Shown: positions 1 to 7,437, counted from the first letter of the stretch. The stretch is 11,286 nt of DNA from CBDVBZ01 sp965372355 (GCA_965372355.1 CBDVBZ010000118.1:1-11286); one strand, 5' to 3'. Program-made: numbers and translations. The notes: generated by a model from the sequence alone, not told the origin.

Positions 1-1769
1 CGGATGTTCTTCGGCGTGATCTCCACGAGTTCGCCGTCAGCGATGAACTCCAGGGCGAACTCCAGCGTCATCTCGCGTGGAGGCGTCAGCTGAATTGCGT
101 CGTCCGAACCGGCAGCGCGGATGTTCGTGAGCTTCTTCTCGCGCACCGCGTTGACGACCATGTCGCTGCCCTTGTTGTTCACTCCCACGATCACACCTTC
201 GTAGAGATCGTCGCCTGGGTGAACAAGAATCTCACCCCGTTCCTCGAGCCCCCACAGCGCATACGCCACAGCGTTGCCGGCGCTCATCGACACCATCACC
301 CCCGTCTTACGGCCCGGCATTTCGCCCTTGTACTTCTGGTACTGGTAGAAGTTCTGGTACATGATGCCGGTGCCGTGCGTCATCATCAGAAGCTCACTGC
401 GAAAACCGATCAGTGCTCGCGTCGCGGTATGGAACTCCAGGCGCACCGTGCCGACGGCGCTCATCGTAATGCTCTCAACCTCGCCCTTGCGTTCACCGAT
501 CGCCTGCATCACGGCCCCTTGAAACTTAGGGTCGACCTCGATCACGACTTCCTCAACCGGCTCCAGCACGTCGTCATCTACTTTCTTGAGTATCACCTCG
601 GGCCGCGATACCTCGAGTTCGTATCCCTCGCGGCGCATGGTCTCAATCAGAATGGCAAGGTGCAGTTCGCCACGACCGGACACTTTGAATCGATCCCCAC
701 TCGGTGTTTCTTCGACACGCACGCCGACATTGATCATCGCTTCGTGGGCCAGCCGCTCGCGAACGTGGCGTGATGTCAGAAAGCGTCCGCCGTCCCTGCC
801 CGCGAGCGGACTGGTATTGTGCGAGAAGTTCATCGAGATCGTGGGCTCGTCGATCTTGACCATGGGCAGCAGTTCGGGGTTCTCCGGCGCGGCGAGCGTG
901 GAGCCCACCTTGACATTCTCCATCCCCGCCAGCGAGACGATATCACCGGCCATGGCCATATCGACTTCGACGCGGTGCAGGCCCTTATACCGGAGGATCT
1001 TGGTCACTCGGCCGCGCTCGTGGCGGCCGTCGCGCTTGACCAGCATGATCGGCTCGTTGGGAGTGATTTTGCCGCTGAAGATGCGTCCGACACCGATGGG
1101 ACCGATGTAGTTGTCGTAGTCTAGCATCGTTACGAGCATCCGAAACGGCTGGTCGAGGTCTCCGAGGGGAGGCAGGACACGGTGCAGCATGGTGTCGAGC
1201 AGGGGGGCCATGTCGGTGTTGGTGTCCTCCAGTTGGAGGCGGGCGTATTCGTCTTTGCCCGAGGCGTACACGATGGGAAAGTCGAGCTGTTCGTCGGTGG
1301 CGTTCAACTCGCAAAAGAGATCGAACGTCAGGTCGGCGACGGTGTTGGGCCGCGCGTTCGGTCGGTCGATCTTGTTAATGATGACGATCGGTTTCAAGTG
1401 CATCTCGAGCGATTTCTTGAGTACGAACTTGGTCTGAGGCATAGGGCCCTCGAACGCGTCGACGAGTAGAAGCACGCCGTCGACCATTCTTAGAATCCGC
1501 TCGACCTCGCTGCCGAAGTCCGCGTGTCCCGGCGTGTCGACAATGTTGAAGTGGATGTCGCGCCACTTGAACGATGCATTCTTGGAAAAGATCGTGATGC
1601 CGCGCTCTCTCTCCAGAGGGTTGGAGTCCATGATCGTGGCCTCACCGTCGCGGAAGATATGGGCGCCGGTTTGTCTGAGCAGGGCATCGACGAGAGTGGT
1701 CTTGCCGTGATCGACGTGCGCTATAATCGCGACGTTGCGAACGTCTTTTCTGCGCTTCTGGGTGGGCAT
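1..1769 (-). CDS. typA: Translational GTPase TypA/BipA, C-terminus cut by window edge
   Basis: Ribosome-associated GTPase of the EF-G-like superfamily, cytoplasmic, linked in other bacteria to 50S assembly and stress or low-temperature growth. Translating the minus strand from ATG 1769 gives an uninterrupted 589-codon frame that runs off the left edge. All GTPase motifs are present: G1 AHVDHGKT (residues 17-24), G2 RERGITI (54-60), G3 DTPGH (78-82), G4 NKID (132-135) and G5 SGK (170-172). TypA-specific C-terminal sequence follows, including GTGIMYQNFYQY, MPGRKTGVMVS and NNKGSDMVVN. TypA is usually about 600-610 residues, so only some 20 are missing. The start at 1769 is preceded by AGAAGGA (1782-1776), 6 bases away. 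An in-frame ATG at 1787 would put that Shine-Dalgarno inside the gene and is less likely. Several antisense open frames lie over this gene and are shadows. Family assignment is very secure. Confidence 0.97.
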   Translation of the reverse strand, partial: MPTQKRRKDVRNVAIIAHVDHGKTTLVDALLRQTGAHIFRDGEATIMDSNPLERERGITIFSKNASFKWRDIHFNIVDTPGHADFGSEVERILRMVDGVLLLVDAFEGPMPQTKFVLKKSLEMHLKPIVIINKIDRPNARPNTVADLTFDLFCELNATDEQLDFPIVYASGKDEYARLQLEDTNTDMAPLLDTMLHRVLPPLGDLDQPFRMLVTMLDYDNYIGPIGVGRIFSGKITPNEPIMLVKRDGRHERGRVTKILRYKGLHRVEVDMAMAGDIVSLAGMENVKVGSTLAAPENPELLPMVKIDEPTISMNFSHNTSPLAGRDGGRFLTSRHVRERLAHEAMINVGVRVEETPSGDRFKVSGRGELHLAILIETMRREGYELEVSRPEVILKKVDDDVLEPVEEVVIEVDPKFQGAVMQAIGERKGEVESITMSAVGTVRLEFHTATRALIGFRSELLMMTHGTGIMYQNFYQYQKYKGEMPGRKTGVMVSMSAGNAVAYALWGLEERGEILVHPGDDLYEGVIVGVNNKGSDMVVNAVREKKLTNIRAAGSDDAIQLTPPREMTLEFALEFIADGELVEITPKNI

Positions 1770-1811
1770 GGGTAATCCTTCTCTCATTTTGCGGTGATGC
1801 CTGCTTTCAAA

Positions 1812-1840
1812 CGTATATCGCTAATGTGCCTTCCGCGCAA
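1812..1840 (-). promoter_or_regulatory. Weak sigma70-type promoter candidate for typA
   Basis: On the minus strand, TTGCGC (1840-1835) and TATACG (1817-1812) are separated by exactly 17 bases. This would start transcription near 1805 and give a leader of about 36 bases before the typA ATG. The -35 match is poor (3 of 6) and the -10 match is fair (4 of 6), so this rests mainly on spacing and position. Confidence 0.3.
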
Positions 1841-2067
1841 GAGCCCTTTCCATACACCCCTGTTGACGCGCGAAGGCGACCTGGGGCATGACCGCCGCAC
1901 GTGCGCGCACGCCCGGGAAGTGACGTAGCTGGTGAGCATCGATCAGGAAGGCGACCGTGCGGCGCGGCCTTCCCTCGCTACGGACATCCTGAAACAGACT
2001 CTGGACGCCGAGGGGCTTTGTCAATACAATGGAATCTCCCTGAACTCCAGTCCCGAAGGAGCTTGCA
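1841..2067. other. Spacer without a supported gene
   Basis: This GC-rich stretch lies between divergently transcribed typA and the Cache/AlbA_2 gene. Short open frames exist on both strands (minus 2024-1821 from a TTG; plus 1901-2122 from an ATG), but neither has a Shine-Dalgarno, a recognisable domain or protein-like composition. I see no RNA gene and no clear repeat here. The minus-strand frame stays open for about 90 codons and could be the decayed end of an old gene, but nothing in it can be named. Confidence 0.5.
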
Positions 2068-2068
2068 C

Positions 2069-2100
2069 TTGATCGGAAAAGTCCTTGTTCAGTATGTAAT
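2069..2100 (+). promoter_or_regulatory. Tentative promoter for the Cache/AlbA_2 gene
   Basis: TTGATC (2069-2074) is followed 20 bases later by TGTAAT (2095-2100), a 5-of-6 match to the -10 consensus. With TATGTA (2093-2098) the spacing is 18 but the match is weaker. A transcript starting near 2107 would begin after the GTG at 2104 and favour the ATG at 2128. The spacing is not ideal, so this is only a suggestion. Confidence 0.25.
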
Positions 2101-2127
2101 TACGTGTTGGTTGTCTCAATAGTCACA

Positions 2128-3696
2128 ATGAGGAAATCCCGCGGCAAAAGGCGCATCCAGCTTCTCATCATTCTAACCATGGTAGCCGTGGCCACAGTGG
2201 TCGCCGCCATCGTCGAGCTGTCGACCGCCATCCGGCACGAAATGGCGGAGGCACTCATGCGGCGTACCGCGGACCAGGCCGAAATGTCTTTCCGCGATCA
2301 GTTGGACAAGCTGTTCGAGCCCATGCGAAGAAACCTCATCATTGTAGAGCGCTGGGGTGAGCGCGGAGCGCTCGACCTCGACGATCACGCCGCCCTCAAC
2401 GATCTGTTTATTCCCTTGATGGAGCAACTATCGTGGACGACGTCGGGGTTGATTGCGACCGAAGACGGCGTCGAATACATGTTGCTCAGGGAGGACTCGA
2501 CTTGGCTGACCCGTGCCACCGACGCGGTTGGCCAGCCGGACGAGGTGCGTTGGAGACGGTGGTCGGCAGACGGGGAGATGCTGGACGACTGGCGAGAGGA
2601 TCTCGACTACGACCCGAGAAGGCGGCCATGGTATAAGGCGGCGTTCGACAGCCTGGCCTTCGACGAACGGGGAATTGCGTGGACGGATCCATATCGCTTT
2701 TTAACAACCAATCAGATCGGTGTAACACTATCAAAGAAGTGGCAGACGAGGGGAGAGACCCCGGTCACCCATGTGTCCGGCCTTGACGTCCCCCTGGAGG
2801 CGATGCTCGGATTCACCGACGACGTCGTGAATGCACGGGACGGTTATTCCTTTATGCTCAATCGGGATCAGAGGGTGGTGGACGCGAGCGGTTCCGGTGA
2901 AGGAGAGGGCGTCCGGACGGCGACGCCGCTCGAAGCAAGCCTGCTCGCGGCCTGGCGCGAACGCGGATCGGAAGTGCATGCGCCGTTTTCGGTCACAGTG
3001 GAAGGGAGCACATGGTGGGCGGACTTTCGGACGGTATCCAGCGAATCCGCGCCGATTTGGCTCGCCGTGGCCGTGCCGGAGCTCAGTCTGGCCGGTGAGG
3101 TGAGGGGGCGCCAGCACCAGGTGGTTCTCGTCGTGTTGGGAGTGCTGCTCGTTGGTGTGCTGCTGACACTGCTGATCACCCACGCCAGGCTACAGCCATC
3201 CGGTGAGACACTGGACCTCGGTGACGAACAGGCAATACTGGACCTGATCGCCGGGGGAGAGGGTGACCGGCTGGAGTTCAAATCGACACTCCGCTGGAAC
3301 ATTAATACCAACAAGCCGGGCAAAGAGGTCGAGATCTCCTGGTTGAAGGCGGTGGTGGCGTACCTGAACACCGACGGTGGCGTGCTGTTGATCGGTGTGA
3401 ACGACGAAGGCGGTGTGGCGGGGATCGAAGCGGACAACTTTGCCAACGAGGACAAGTTTCTTCTTCACTACAACAACCTCTTCAAACAGCACATCGGTCT
3501 CGAGTTCTCGGAGTATGTGCGCGCCGATATCGTCACGGTGGAGGGAAAGAGACTGTTCGTCGTGCAGTGCAATCCGTCGCGCGAGCCCGGCTACCTCAAA
3601 CAGGGCAAGGAAGAGAAGTACTACGTCCGCGTGGGTCCGTCCAGCCGAGCGCTGTCCACGAGCCAGGTGGTCGATCACGTACGCAGGCGCAAATAG
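2128..3696 (+). CDS. Membrane-bound double-Cache sensor fused to a Schlafen AlbA_2 domain
   Basis: Predicted inner-membrane one-component sensor, 522 residues from ATG 2128. Order: basic N-terminus (RKSRGKRR), TM1 about 11-31, extracytoplasmic Cache region about 40-325, TM2 about 331-352, and cytoplasmic Schlafen AlbA_2 domain about 367-510. The Cache domain is recognised by DPRRRPWYKAA (162-172), WTDPY (185-189) and VSGLD (216-220). The AlbA_2 domain is recognised by RLEFKST (381-387), AYLNTDGGVLLIGVNDEG (411-428) and YYVRVGPSSRAL (498-509). AlbA_2 domains bind nucleic acid or, in Schlafens, cut tRNA/rRNA; here the output activity is unknown. A GTG at 2104 lies in frame eight codons upstream; neither start has a Shine-Dalgarno, and 2128 places the basic residues at the N-terminus as expected for a membrane anchor. 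It is monocistronic and convergent with the LOG gene. Domain calls are secure; function is inferred. Confidence 0.9.
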   Translation: MRKSRGKRRIQLLIILTMVAVATVVAAIVELSTAIRHEMAEALMRRTADQAEMSFRDQLDKLFEPMRRNLIIVERWGERGALDLDDHAALNDLFIPLMEQLSWTTSGLIATEDGVEYMLLREDSTWLTRATDAVGQPDEVRWRRWSADGEMLDDWREDLDYDPRRRPWYKAAFDSLAFDERGIAWTDPYRFLTTNQIGVTLSKKWQTRGETPVTHVSGLDVPLEAMLGFTDDVVNARDGYSFMLNRDQRVVDASGSGEGEGVRTATPLEASLLAAWRERGSEVHAPFSVTVEGSTWWADFRTVSSESAPIWLAVAVPELSLAGEVRGRQHQVVLVVLGVLLVGVLLTLLITHARLQPSGETLDLGDEQAILDLIAGGEGDRLEFKSTLRWNINTNKPGKEVEISWLKAVVAYLNTDGGVLLIGVNDEGGVAGIEADNFANEDKFLLHYNNLFKQHIGLEFSEYVRADIVTVEGKRLFVVQCNPSREPGYLKQGKEEKYYVRVGPSSRALSTSQVVDHVRRRK

Positions 3697-3753
3697 CCGA
3701 GGAAGAAGCGGCCGTAGATTGTAATTACTGAAGTGATAGCGCCATACGCCGAG

Positions 3754-4500
3754 TCAACGTTGCTTGCGGTGTGCGACGAACCCGAATCGTTTGATCATGG
3801 CATCGGTGATGTTTCGCACTGCCTCCGCGGGGTCATCCGTGAAGATGAGACGGTCGTAATCCTCCCGGTCGATCGTGCCGTATTTAATGAGACGGTCCCT
3901 CATGAAACGGCGCAATGGCTCCCAAAATTCCTCGCACATCAGAATAACGGGGAAATTGCGGATCTTGCCGGTCTGAATGAGCGTCGCCGTCTCGAAGATC
4001 TCATCCATGGTGCCGAATCCACCGGGGAAAACGACGAACGCATACGAGTATTTCATCAGCATCAGTTTGCGGACAAAGAAGTACCGAAACTCGAGCCACT
4101 GGTCCAGGTACGGATTGGGTTCCTGTTCGTGCGGGAGCACGATGTTGCAGCCGATCGACACGCCGTCCCCTTCTTTGGCACCGCGGTTGGCAGCCTCCAT
4201 GATGCCGGGTCCGCCACCGGTCATCACGTTGAGGCCGAGGTCGGCAATGCGCCGAGCGACGTCGCGCGCCAGTTGGTAGTAGGGGGAATCTTCTTCGAAA
4301 CGCGCGGAGCCGAAGACCGTGATGCAGGGTCCGATGTGACGGAACGCGCTGAACCCCTGCATGCATTCGCGAAAGATGCGCAGTGCACGAAAAAAATCGA
4401 AGCGCCGAGTCTTCGGACCTTCCAGAAAGATATCTTCCAGCCGTGTCGTGGAGCGTTTTCCCCATTTGGCTAGATCACGCTTTGCGGTGTCTTCGGGCAT
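3754..4500 (-). CDS. LOG-family (TIGR00730-type) Rossmann-fold phosphoribohydrolase
   Basis: Probable cytosolic nucleoside-5'-monophosphate phosphoribohydrolase of the LOG family, once annotated as lysine decarboxylase. The family removes the base from N6-modified AMP or from ordinary nucleotides; the substrate here cannot be told. The 248-residue protein has the family motifs GGGPGIMEAANRGA (95-108), FFVRK (141-145) and PGGFGTMDE (159-167). The conserved Arg (144) and Glu (167) usually needed for catalysis are present. An extra N-terminal segment of about 55 residues precedes the Rossmann core, as in the longer bacterial LOG proteins. ATG 4500 is chosen because GGAGGG (4515-4510) sits 9 bases upstream. 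The open frame extends to 4668, but that part overlaps the peptidase gene and looks non-coding. It is the last gene of the minus-strand run, 62 bases after the M28 gene. Confidence 0.92.
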   Translation of the reverse strand: MPEDTAKRDLAKWGKRSTTRLEDIFLEGPKTRRFDFFRALRIFRECMQGFSAFRHIGPCITVFGSARFEEDSPYYQLARDVARRIADLGLNVMTGGGPGIMEAANRGAKEGDGVSIGCNIVLPHEQEPNPYLDQWLEFRYFFVRKLMLMKYSYAFVVFPGGFGTMDEIFETATLIQTGKIRNFPVILMCEEFWEPLRRFMRDRLIKYGTIDREDYDRLIFTDDPAEAVRNITDAMIKRFGFVAHRKQR

Positions 4501-4534
4501 GGCGATGATCCCTCCGTTGGTTTTCAGTGGATGC

Positions 4535-4557
4535 GCCGGCGAATGCTCGCCGCCGGC
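4535..4557 (-). repeat. GC-rich intercistronic hairpin between peptidase and LOG genes
   Basis: GCCGGCG (4535-4541) and CGCCGGC (4551-4557) form a 7-bp perfect stem with a 9-base loop, just after the peptidase stop codon. No T-run follows in the direction of transcription, so it is not a standard intrinsic terminator. It could stabilise the upstream transcript end or partly reduce read-through into the LOG gene. Confidence 0.5.
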
Positions 4558-4562
4558 AGCTG

Positions 4563-6101
4563 CTACTTCACACGGACGATCTTTACGGGAGACACGCCCG
4601 TGGCCCCTTCCACCCTGCCGAAGTAGACACCGGCCCCAAGCTCCTGAGCCAAACCGTCGACATTCCACAAGACGATTCCCCGGCCATCTCGAAGAAGCAC
4701 CGGCAATACGGCAACCTGGCGTCCGCGGACATCGTAGATGAAAACCCTGATGTTATCCTGGTCCGGCAGCCCGGACACCATGAACGTGACGTGCTCGCGG
4801 AATGGATTGGGGTACGCGTTCAACGAACCCGAAAGCGCAGGCGGCATGACGGGATCACCCACACCTGTGACGTCGGGCACACGAACGGCCAGCGTGGCGA
4901 GTGCGGCCACACCAACCTGGATGTTTCCCACTGTGAACGTCGAATCCACGTAAATCAGCAGGTCGTCCGGGGAGTGGTAGTACGGGTTGAAATCAGGGTC
5001 GCCCCAATCCCATGCCTCCTCGTGATTCACCGCAGCGTAGCCCTTTGCCCAGAAGGAGGCGTGATCGCTCCACCAGGCGCCGTCGTCAACGTGAAGTATG
5101 TACGGCGTGTCGGTATACAAATCAGCGGCATTGACGATGGCCGCAGCTAGCCACTGGGATGCGTGATTTGTTTCGATCTCGAGGTCCATCGGCACTCCGG
5201 GGATCCAGTAGCCCATCATGTCGAAGTTGAGCACGCCCACAATCCCGAGATCTTGCGCGACCGCCCAACTGGCGAAGTCGTAACTTCCGCGGAGCCCGTT
5301 TTCTTCGGCGGCAAAGCAGATGTAACGGATGGAATACTCGAACTGGTGCTGGGTGAGAATCGCGGCAGCCGTCAAGACCGTTGTCGTACCGGTTCCGTTG
5401 TCGTCGGCGCCGGGCGCGATCACCATAGAATTCCCGCTGACGGCATCAAAGTGACCGCACAGAATAAAGAACGAATCGGGGTAGACAGTACCGGTCTGAA
5501 TCGCCTCCACATTCCACATCGTCGATCCGTCATACTCGAAAGAATGCAATATGGGTTCCAGACCGTAGCCTTCGAAAACTCCGCCGATCGAGTCGGCCAC
5601 AGTGAAGTGATTCGGCGCGAAACTGTAGCGGGTCCCGAAATCCACCAGCCACTGGATCCTGGTACTTACATCGGTCCAGTTCACCTGTGCGACCATGGCC
5701 GCGATGGCGGGGTCGGGCATGGCGATTTGCGTCCACTGACGGGGAGGGAAACGGGGAGCAGCGGGTTGCTCTCTCAACGGAATAACAGCGTGGCCTTTTT
5801 GCGCGAGCCCCATGATGACCACCGGATCCCCCGAGACCAGAGTCACATCGTTGGAGACACCGTGCACCACGATCCCGTTCATCGCGGGTAGCTCACTCCG
5901 CGATCGTACGAGGTACAGCTCGGCGGGGAGCTCCTGCCCGGACAGGGAGAACGACTGCAGCGCCGGGTGGTCCGCCCACCAGCCTGTCCTGGAAGGGTCC
6001 GCGTTCTCACCACCGGGGTTACCGGCGGCCCATCCAAGGCCGCCAACGAATCCGAGTATCAGTATGGGGAAGCCAATGATTCTCAACCGCTGCGTAGACA
6101 T
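4563..6101 (-). CDS. Secreted M28-family zinc metallopeptidase with C-terminal YPNPF sorting/FlgD-like domain
   Basis: Predicted exported aminopeptidase-type enzyme that hydrolyses peptides outside the cytoplasm, 512 residues. A signal peptide (STQRLR, then hydrophobic residues 8-22) is followed by a roughly 180-residue N-terminal region of unknown role. The M28 catalytic domain covers about 195-400. Zinc ligands and catalytic residues are visible: H217 and D219 in GHFD, the Asp pair in GADDNGTG (233/234), E266-E267 in AAEENGL, D294 in LNFDMMGY and H376 in YYHSPDD. Residues about 425-512 form a beta domain beginning with LNAYPNPF and containing IYDVRGRQV, typical of type IX-like sorting or FlgD Ig-like tails in FCB bacteria. 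ATG 6101 is preferred over the longer frame to 6176 because AAAGGGG lies just upstream and the signal peptide begins there. The gap to the zinc-ribbon gene is 13 bases, implying co-transcription. Confidence 0.94.
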   Translation of the reverse strand: MSTQRLRIIGFPILILGFVGGLGWAAGNPGGENADPSRTGWWADHPALQSFSLSGQELPAELYLVRSRSELPAMNGIVVHGVSNDVTLVSGDPVVIMGLAQKGHAVIPLREQPAAPRFPPRQWTQIAMPDPAIAAMVAQVNWTDVSTRIQWLVDFGTRYSFAPNHFTVADSIGGVFEGYGLEPILHSFEYDGSTMWNVEAIQTGTVYPDSFFILCGHFDAVSGNSMVIAPGADDNGTGTTTVLTAAAILTQHQFEYSIRYICFAAEENGLRGSYDFASWAVAQDLGIVGVLNFDMMGYWIPGVPMDLEIETNHASQWLAAAIVNAADLYTDTPYILHVDDGAWWSDHASFWAKGYAAVNHEEAWDWGDPDFNPYYHSPDDLLIYVDSTFTVGNIQVGVAALATLAVRVPDVTGVGDPVMPPALSGSLNAYPNPFREHVTFMVSGLPDQDNIRVFIYDVRGRQVAVLPVLLRDGRGIVLWNVDGLAQELGAGVYFGRVEGATGVSPVKIVRVK

Positions 6102-6114
6102 GGAAAAACCCCTT

Positions 6115-6678
6115 TCACTCGAACTCGGCACCGCATTTGGGACACTTGTCGACATCGTCGCCCACCTCCGCATCACAGGCGGGACACGTCGCTACTTCCC
6201 CGTCAGCACTTATCACCAGACCGCACGCGGGACACTCGACGGCTTTTTCGGGAAGGGTGTGCGAGCACGCGGGGCATGTGCCATGGAGCTCCTGCTCTTC
6301 GTACTTGTAGGACGCCGCATGTTCCGGTGCCCCTTGGATCCAATGTCTGCGATCGATTTCCTTCGCGTCGGCCTCGTCGGCCACCGGCACGTAGAGGCCC
6401 CAACGGGTTCTCGGCGTCGGGCACGCGCCCGGCACCTCGCCGTGACACCGAATCTCGGACCGGATCCCATCCTTCTCGAGGTGCCCACTGAGCTCCTTGA
6501 CATAGCGCATCGAGTCTTCCCGAACCAGGACCTGCTTTTCCTCGTCCGCCAGGGGAACAAAGCGCTTTTCGTACTCGTGTGGCCAGACGAGCTTCCCCCC
6601 GCAGTCGGCGCACACGAGTGCCCTGACCGAGTACTCGGCTCCGCATTTCAAACAGATCTTGATGGGTTCTTCGTTCAT
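6115..6678 (-). CDS. Multi-zinc-ribbon protein with a central DUF2007-like region
   Basis: Cytoplasmic protein of unknown function, 187 residues. It has an N-terminal zinc ribbon (C9, C12, C23, C26), a central alpha/beta segment (about 38-112), and two C-terminal zinc ribbons (C135, C138, C149, C152; and C165, C168, C179, C182). The central part contains a helix like YVKELSGHLEKDGIRSEI followed by the strand WGLYVPVADEADAKEI. This resembles DUF2007-type proteins, which often carry zinc ribbons, but that resemblance is by eye only. Double zinc ribbons usually mediate protein or nucleic-acid contacts. No Shine-Dalgarno precedes ATG 6678, and a possible extended -10 lies about 22-30 bases upstream, so the message may be nearly leaderless. 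It is the first gene of the run leading into the M28 peptidase and LOG genes. Its stop codon overlaps the peptidase ribosome-binding site region. Confidence 0.85.
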   Translation of the reverse strand: MNEEPIKICLKCGAEYSVRALVCADCGGKLVWPHEYEKRFVPLADEEKQVLVREDSMRYVKELSGHLEKDGIRSEIRCHGEVPGACPTPRTRWGLYVPVADEADAKEIDRRHWIQGAPEHAASYKYEEQELHGTCPACSHTLPEKAVECPACGLVISADGEVATCPACDAEVGDDVDKCPKCGAEFE

Positions 6679-6699
6679 AAGTGTGTGGGTGGATACCCA

Positions 6700-6708
6700 A
6701 TATTACCA
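6700..6708 (-). promoter_or_regulatory. Extended -10 promoter candidate for the zinc-ribbon/M28/LOG unit
   Basis: On the minus strand, TGG (6708-6706) precedes TAATAT (6705-6700), an extended -10 arrangement in an AT-rich island within GC-rich DNA. No convincing -35 is visible at 17 bases. The predicted start near 6693 would give a leader of about 15 bases. The same island contains the inverted repeat AATAT-N4-ATATT (6699-6712). Confidence 0.3.
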
Positions 6709-6746
6709 TATTAAAGGGGGATTCATCCGCAGGAACTCGCGTCGCG

Positions 6747-6785
6747 AAAAACGAAAAAGCCCCGGCTCTGATCGGGAACCGGGGC
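6747..6785 (-). terminator. Intrinsic terminator of the cupin gene
   Basis: Reading the minus strand, GCCCCGG (6785-6779) pairs with CCGGGGC (6765-6759) over 7 bp with a 13-base loop. It is followed at once by TTTTT, CG and a second TTTTT (6758-6747). It lies about 60 bases after the cupin stop codon and separates that gene from the zinc-ribbon gene. A further 6-bp hairpin without a T-run lies nearer the gene (6816-6830). Confidence 0.8.
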
Positions 6786-6846
6786 GTTTTCACAAACGGG
6801 GCAGCCTCGCGCGGCCGCCCCCACGGGGCGTTGCCCTGTACGAGGA

Positions 6847-7233
6847 TTAACCTGCGACCTGCTTACGCACATGCTCGATAACGGCGCAGTGCTCCTTCTG
6901 TGGACTGAAGAAAACAAGCTCGGCGTCCTTGCCGGCCTTCACCGTGTGCCCGGGCCTCCAGTAGAAGAGATCGCCTCCGGACACCGTCTCGTCCGACCCA
7001 TCGGCATAGGTGACGGTGATTTCGCCCTCGAGCAGATAGCCCCAGTGAGGTGCCTGGCAGAGATCACCCTCGAGCCCCTTTAGAAGCGGCGCCATATCCG
7101 TGCCCTCGCCGAGCGAGTAGTACTCACCCACAATTTTGCCGAAACCCGTCGCATCGCCGAAATCGGTTACCTGACGGACGGTTGCTCCGGGGATGTCGAT
7201 TTGCACCGGCACATCTGACTTCTTGATACGCAT
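6847..7233 (-). CDS. Small single-domain cupin protein
   Basis: Cytoplasmic cupin beta-barrel of 128 residues; no enzymatic role can be assigned. Cupin motif 1 is visible as CQAPHWGYLLEGEITVTYADG (within 59-79) and motif 2 as GGDLFYWRPGHTV (86-98). The usual His-x-His metal pair is reduced to one His (H63) in PHWG, with E69 and H96 as other possible ligands. A metal site, if any, is therefore non-standard. Cupins with this PHWGYLLEG pattern form a group of small uncharacterised proteins. ATG 7233 is supported by GAGGAG about 6 bases upstream; the open frame continues to 7341, but that part has no start signal or domain. The gene appears to be its own transcription unit, with a promoter and CRP-like site upstream and an intrinsic terminator downstream. 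Confidence 0.88.
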   Translation of the reverse strand: MRIKKSDVPVQIDIPGATVRQVTDFGDATGFGKIVGEYYSLGEGTDMAPLLKGLEGDLCQAPHWGYLLEGEITVTYADGSDETVSGGDLFYWRPGHTVKAGKDAELVFFSPQKEHCAVIEHVRKQVAG

Positions 7234-7387
7234 AGTTCGCTCCTCATGTTGGATTGCGGAGGCGTGGCCTCGGCAATCGCCAGGGTTTCCAACGTTTTCA
7301 GTAGAGAATGGGATGGCCCATTTGATCGACCCCCGGGACAAGCGAGAACCGCTCGCGGTTGGGGGGAACCGGGGAACATTCAGTGCA

Positions 7388-7416
7388 TATATAGCGACTT
7401 TTGGCCAGACTGTAAA
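7388..7416 (-). promoter_or_regulatory. Sigma70-type promoter for the cupin gene
   Basis: On the minus strand, TTTACA (7416-7411, 5 of 6 to consensus) and TATATA (7393-7388) are separated by exactly 17 bases. Transcription would begin near 7381, leaving a leader of about 147 bases before ATG 7233. The leader contains two overlapping small hairpins (gcgag-N5-ctcgc at 7342-7356 and aaccgc-tc-gcggtt at 7347-7360), which are mutually exclusive. Confidence 0.6.
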
Positions 7417-7437
7417 GCGTTAATAATCAGGTGCTTA

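Noticed and set aside
219..1687. Several plus- and minus-strand open frames over the typA region
   Set aside because: They are shadows of typA, which is an unbroken frame with all family motifs.
1821..2060. Minus-strand open frame containing GDSIVLTKPLG, reminiscent of a SelD segment
   Set aside because: Only this short stretch resembles selenophosphate synthetase; the residues after it do not, and there is no start signal. Treated as coincidence despite the selenoprotein elsewhere in the window.
3697..3753. Shared terminator between the convergent AlbA_2 and LOG genes
   Set aside because: No stem of useful length and no T-run could be found in these 57 bases.
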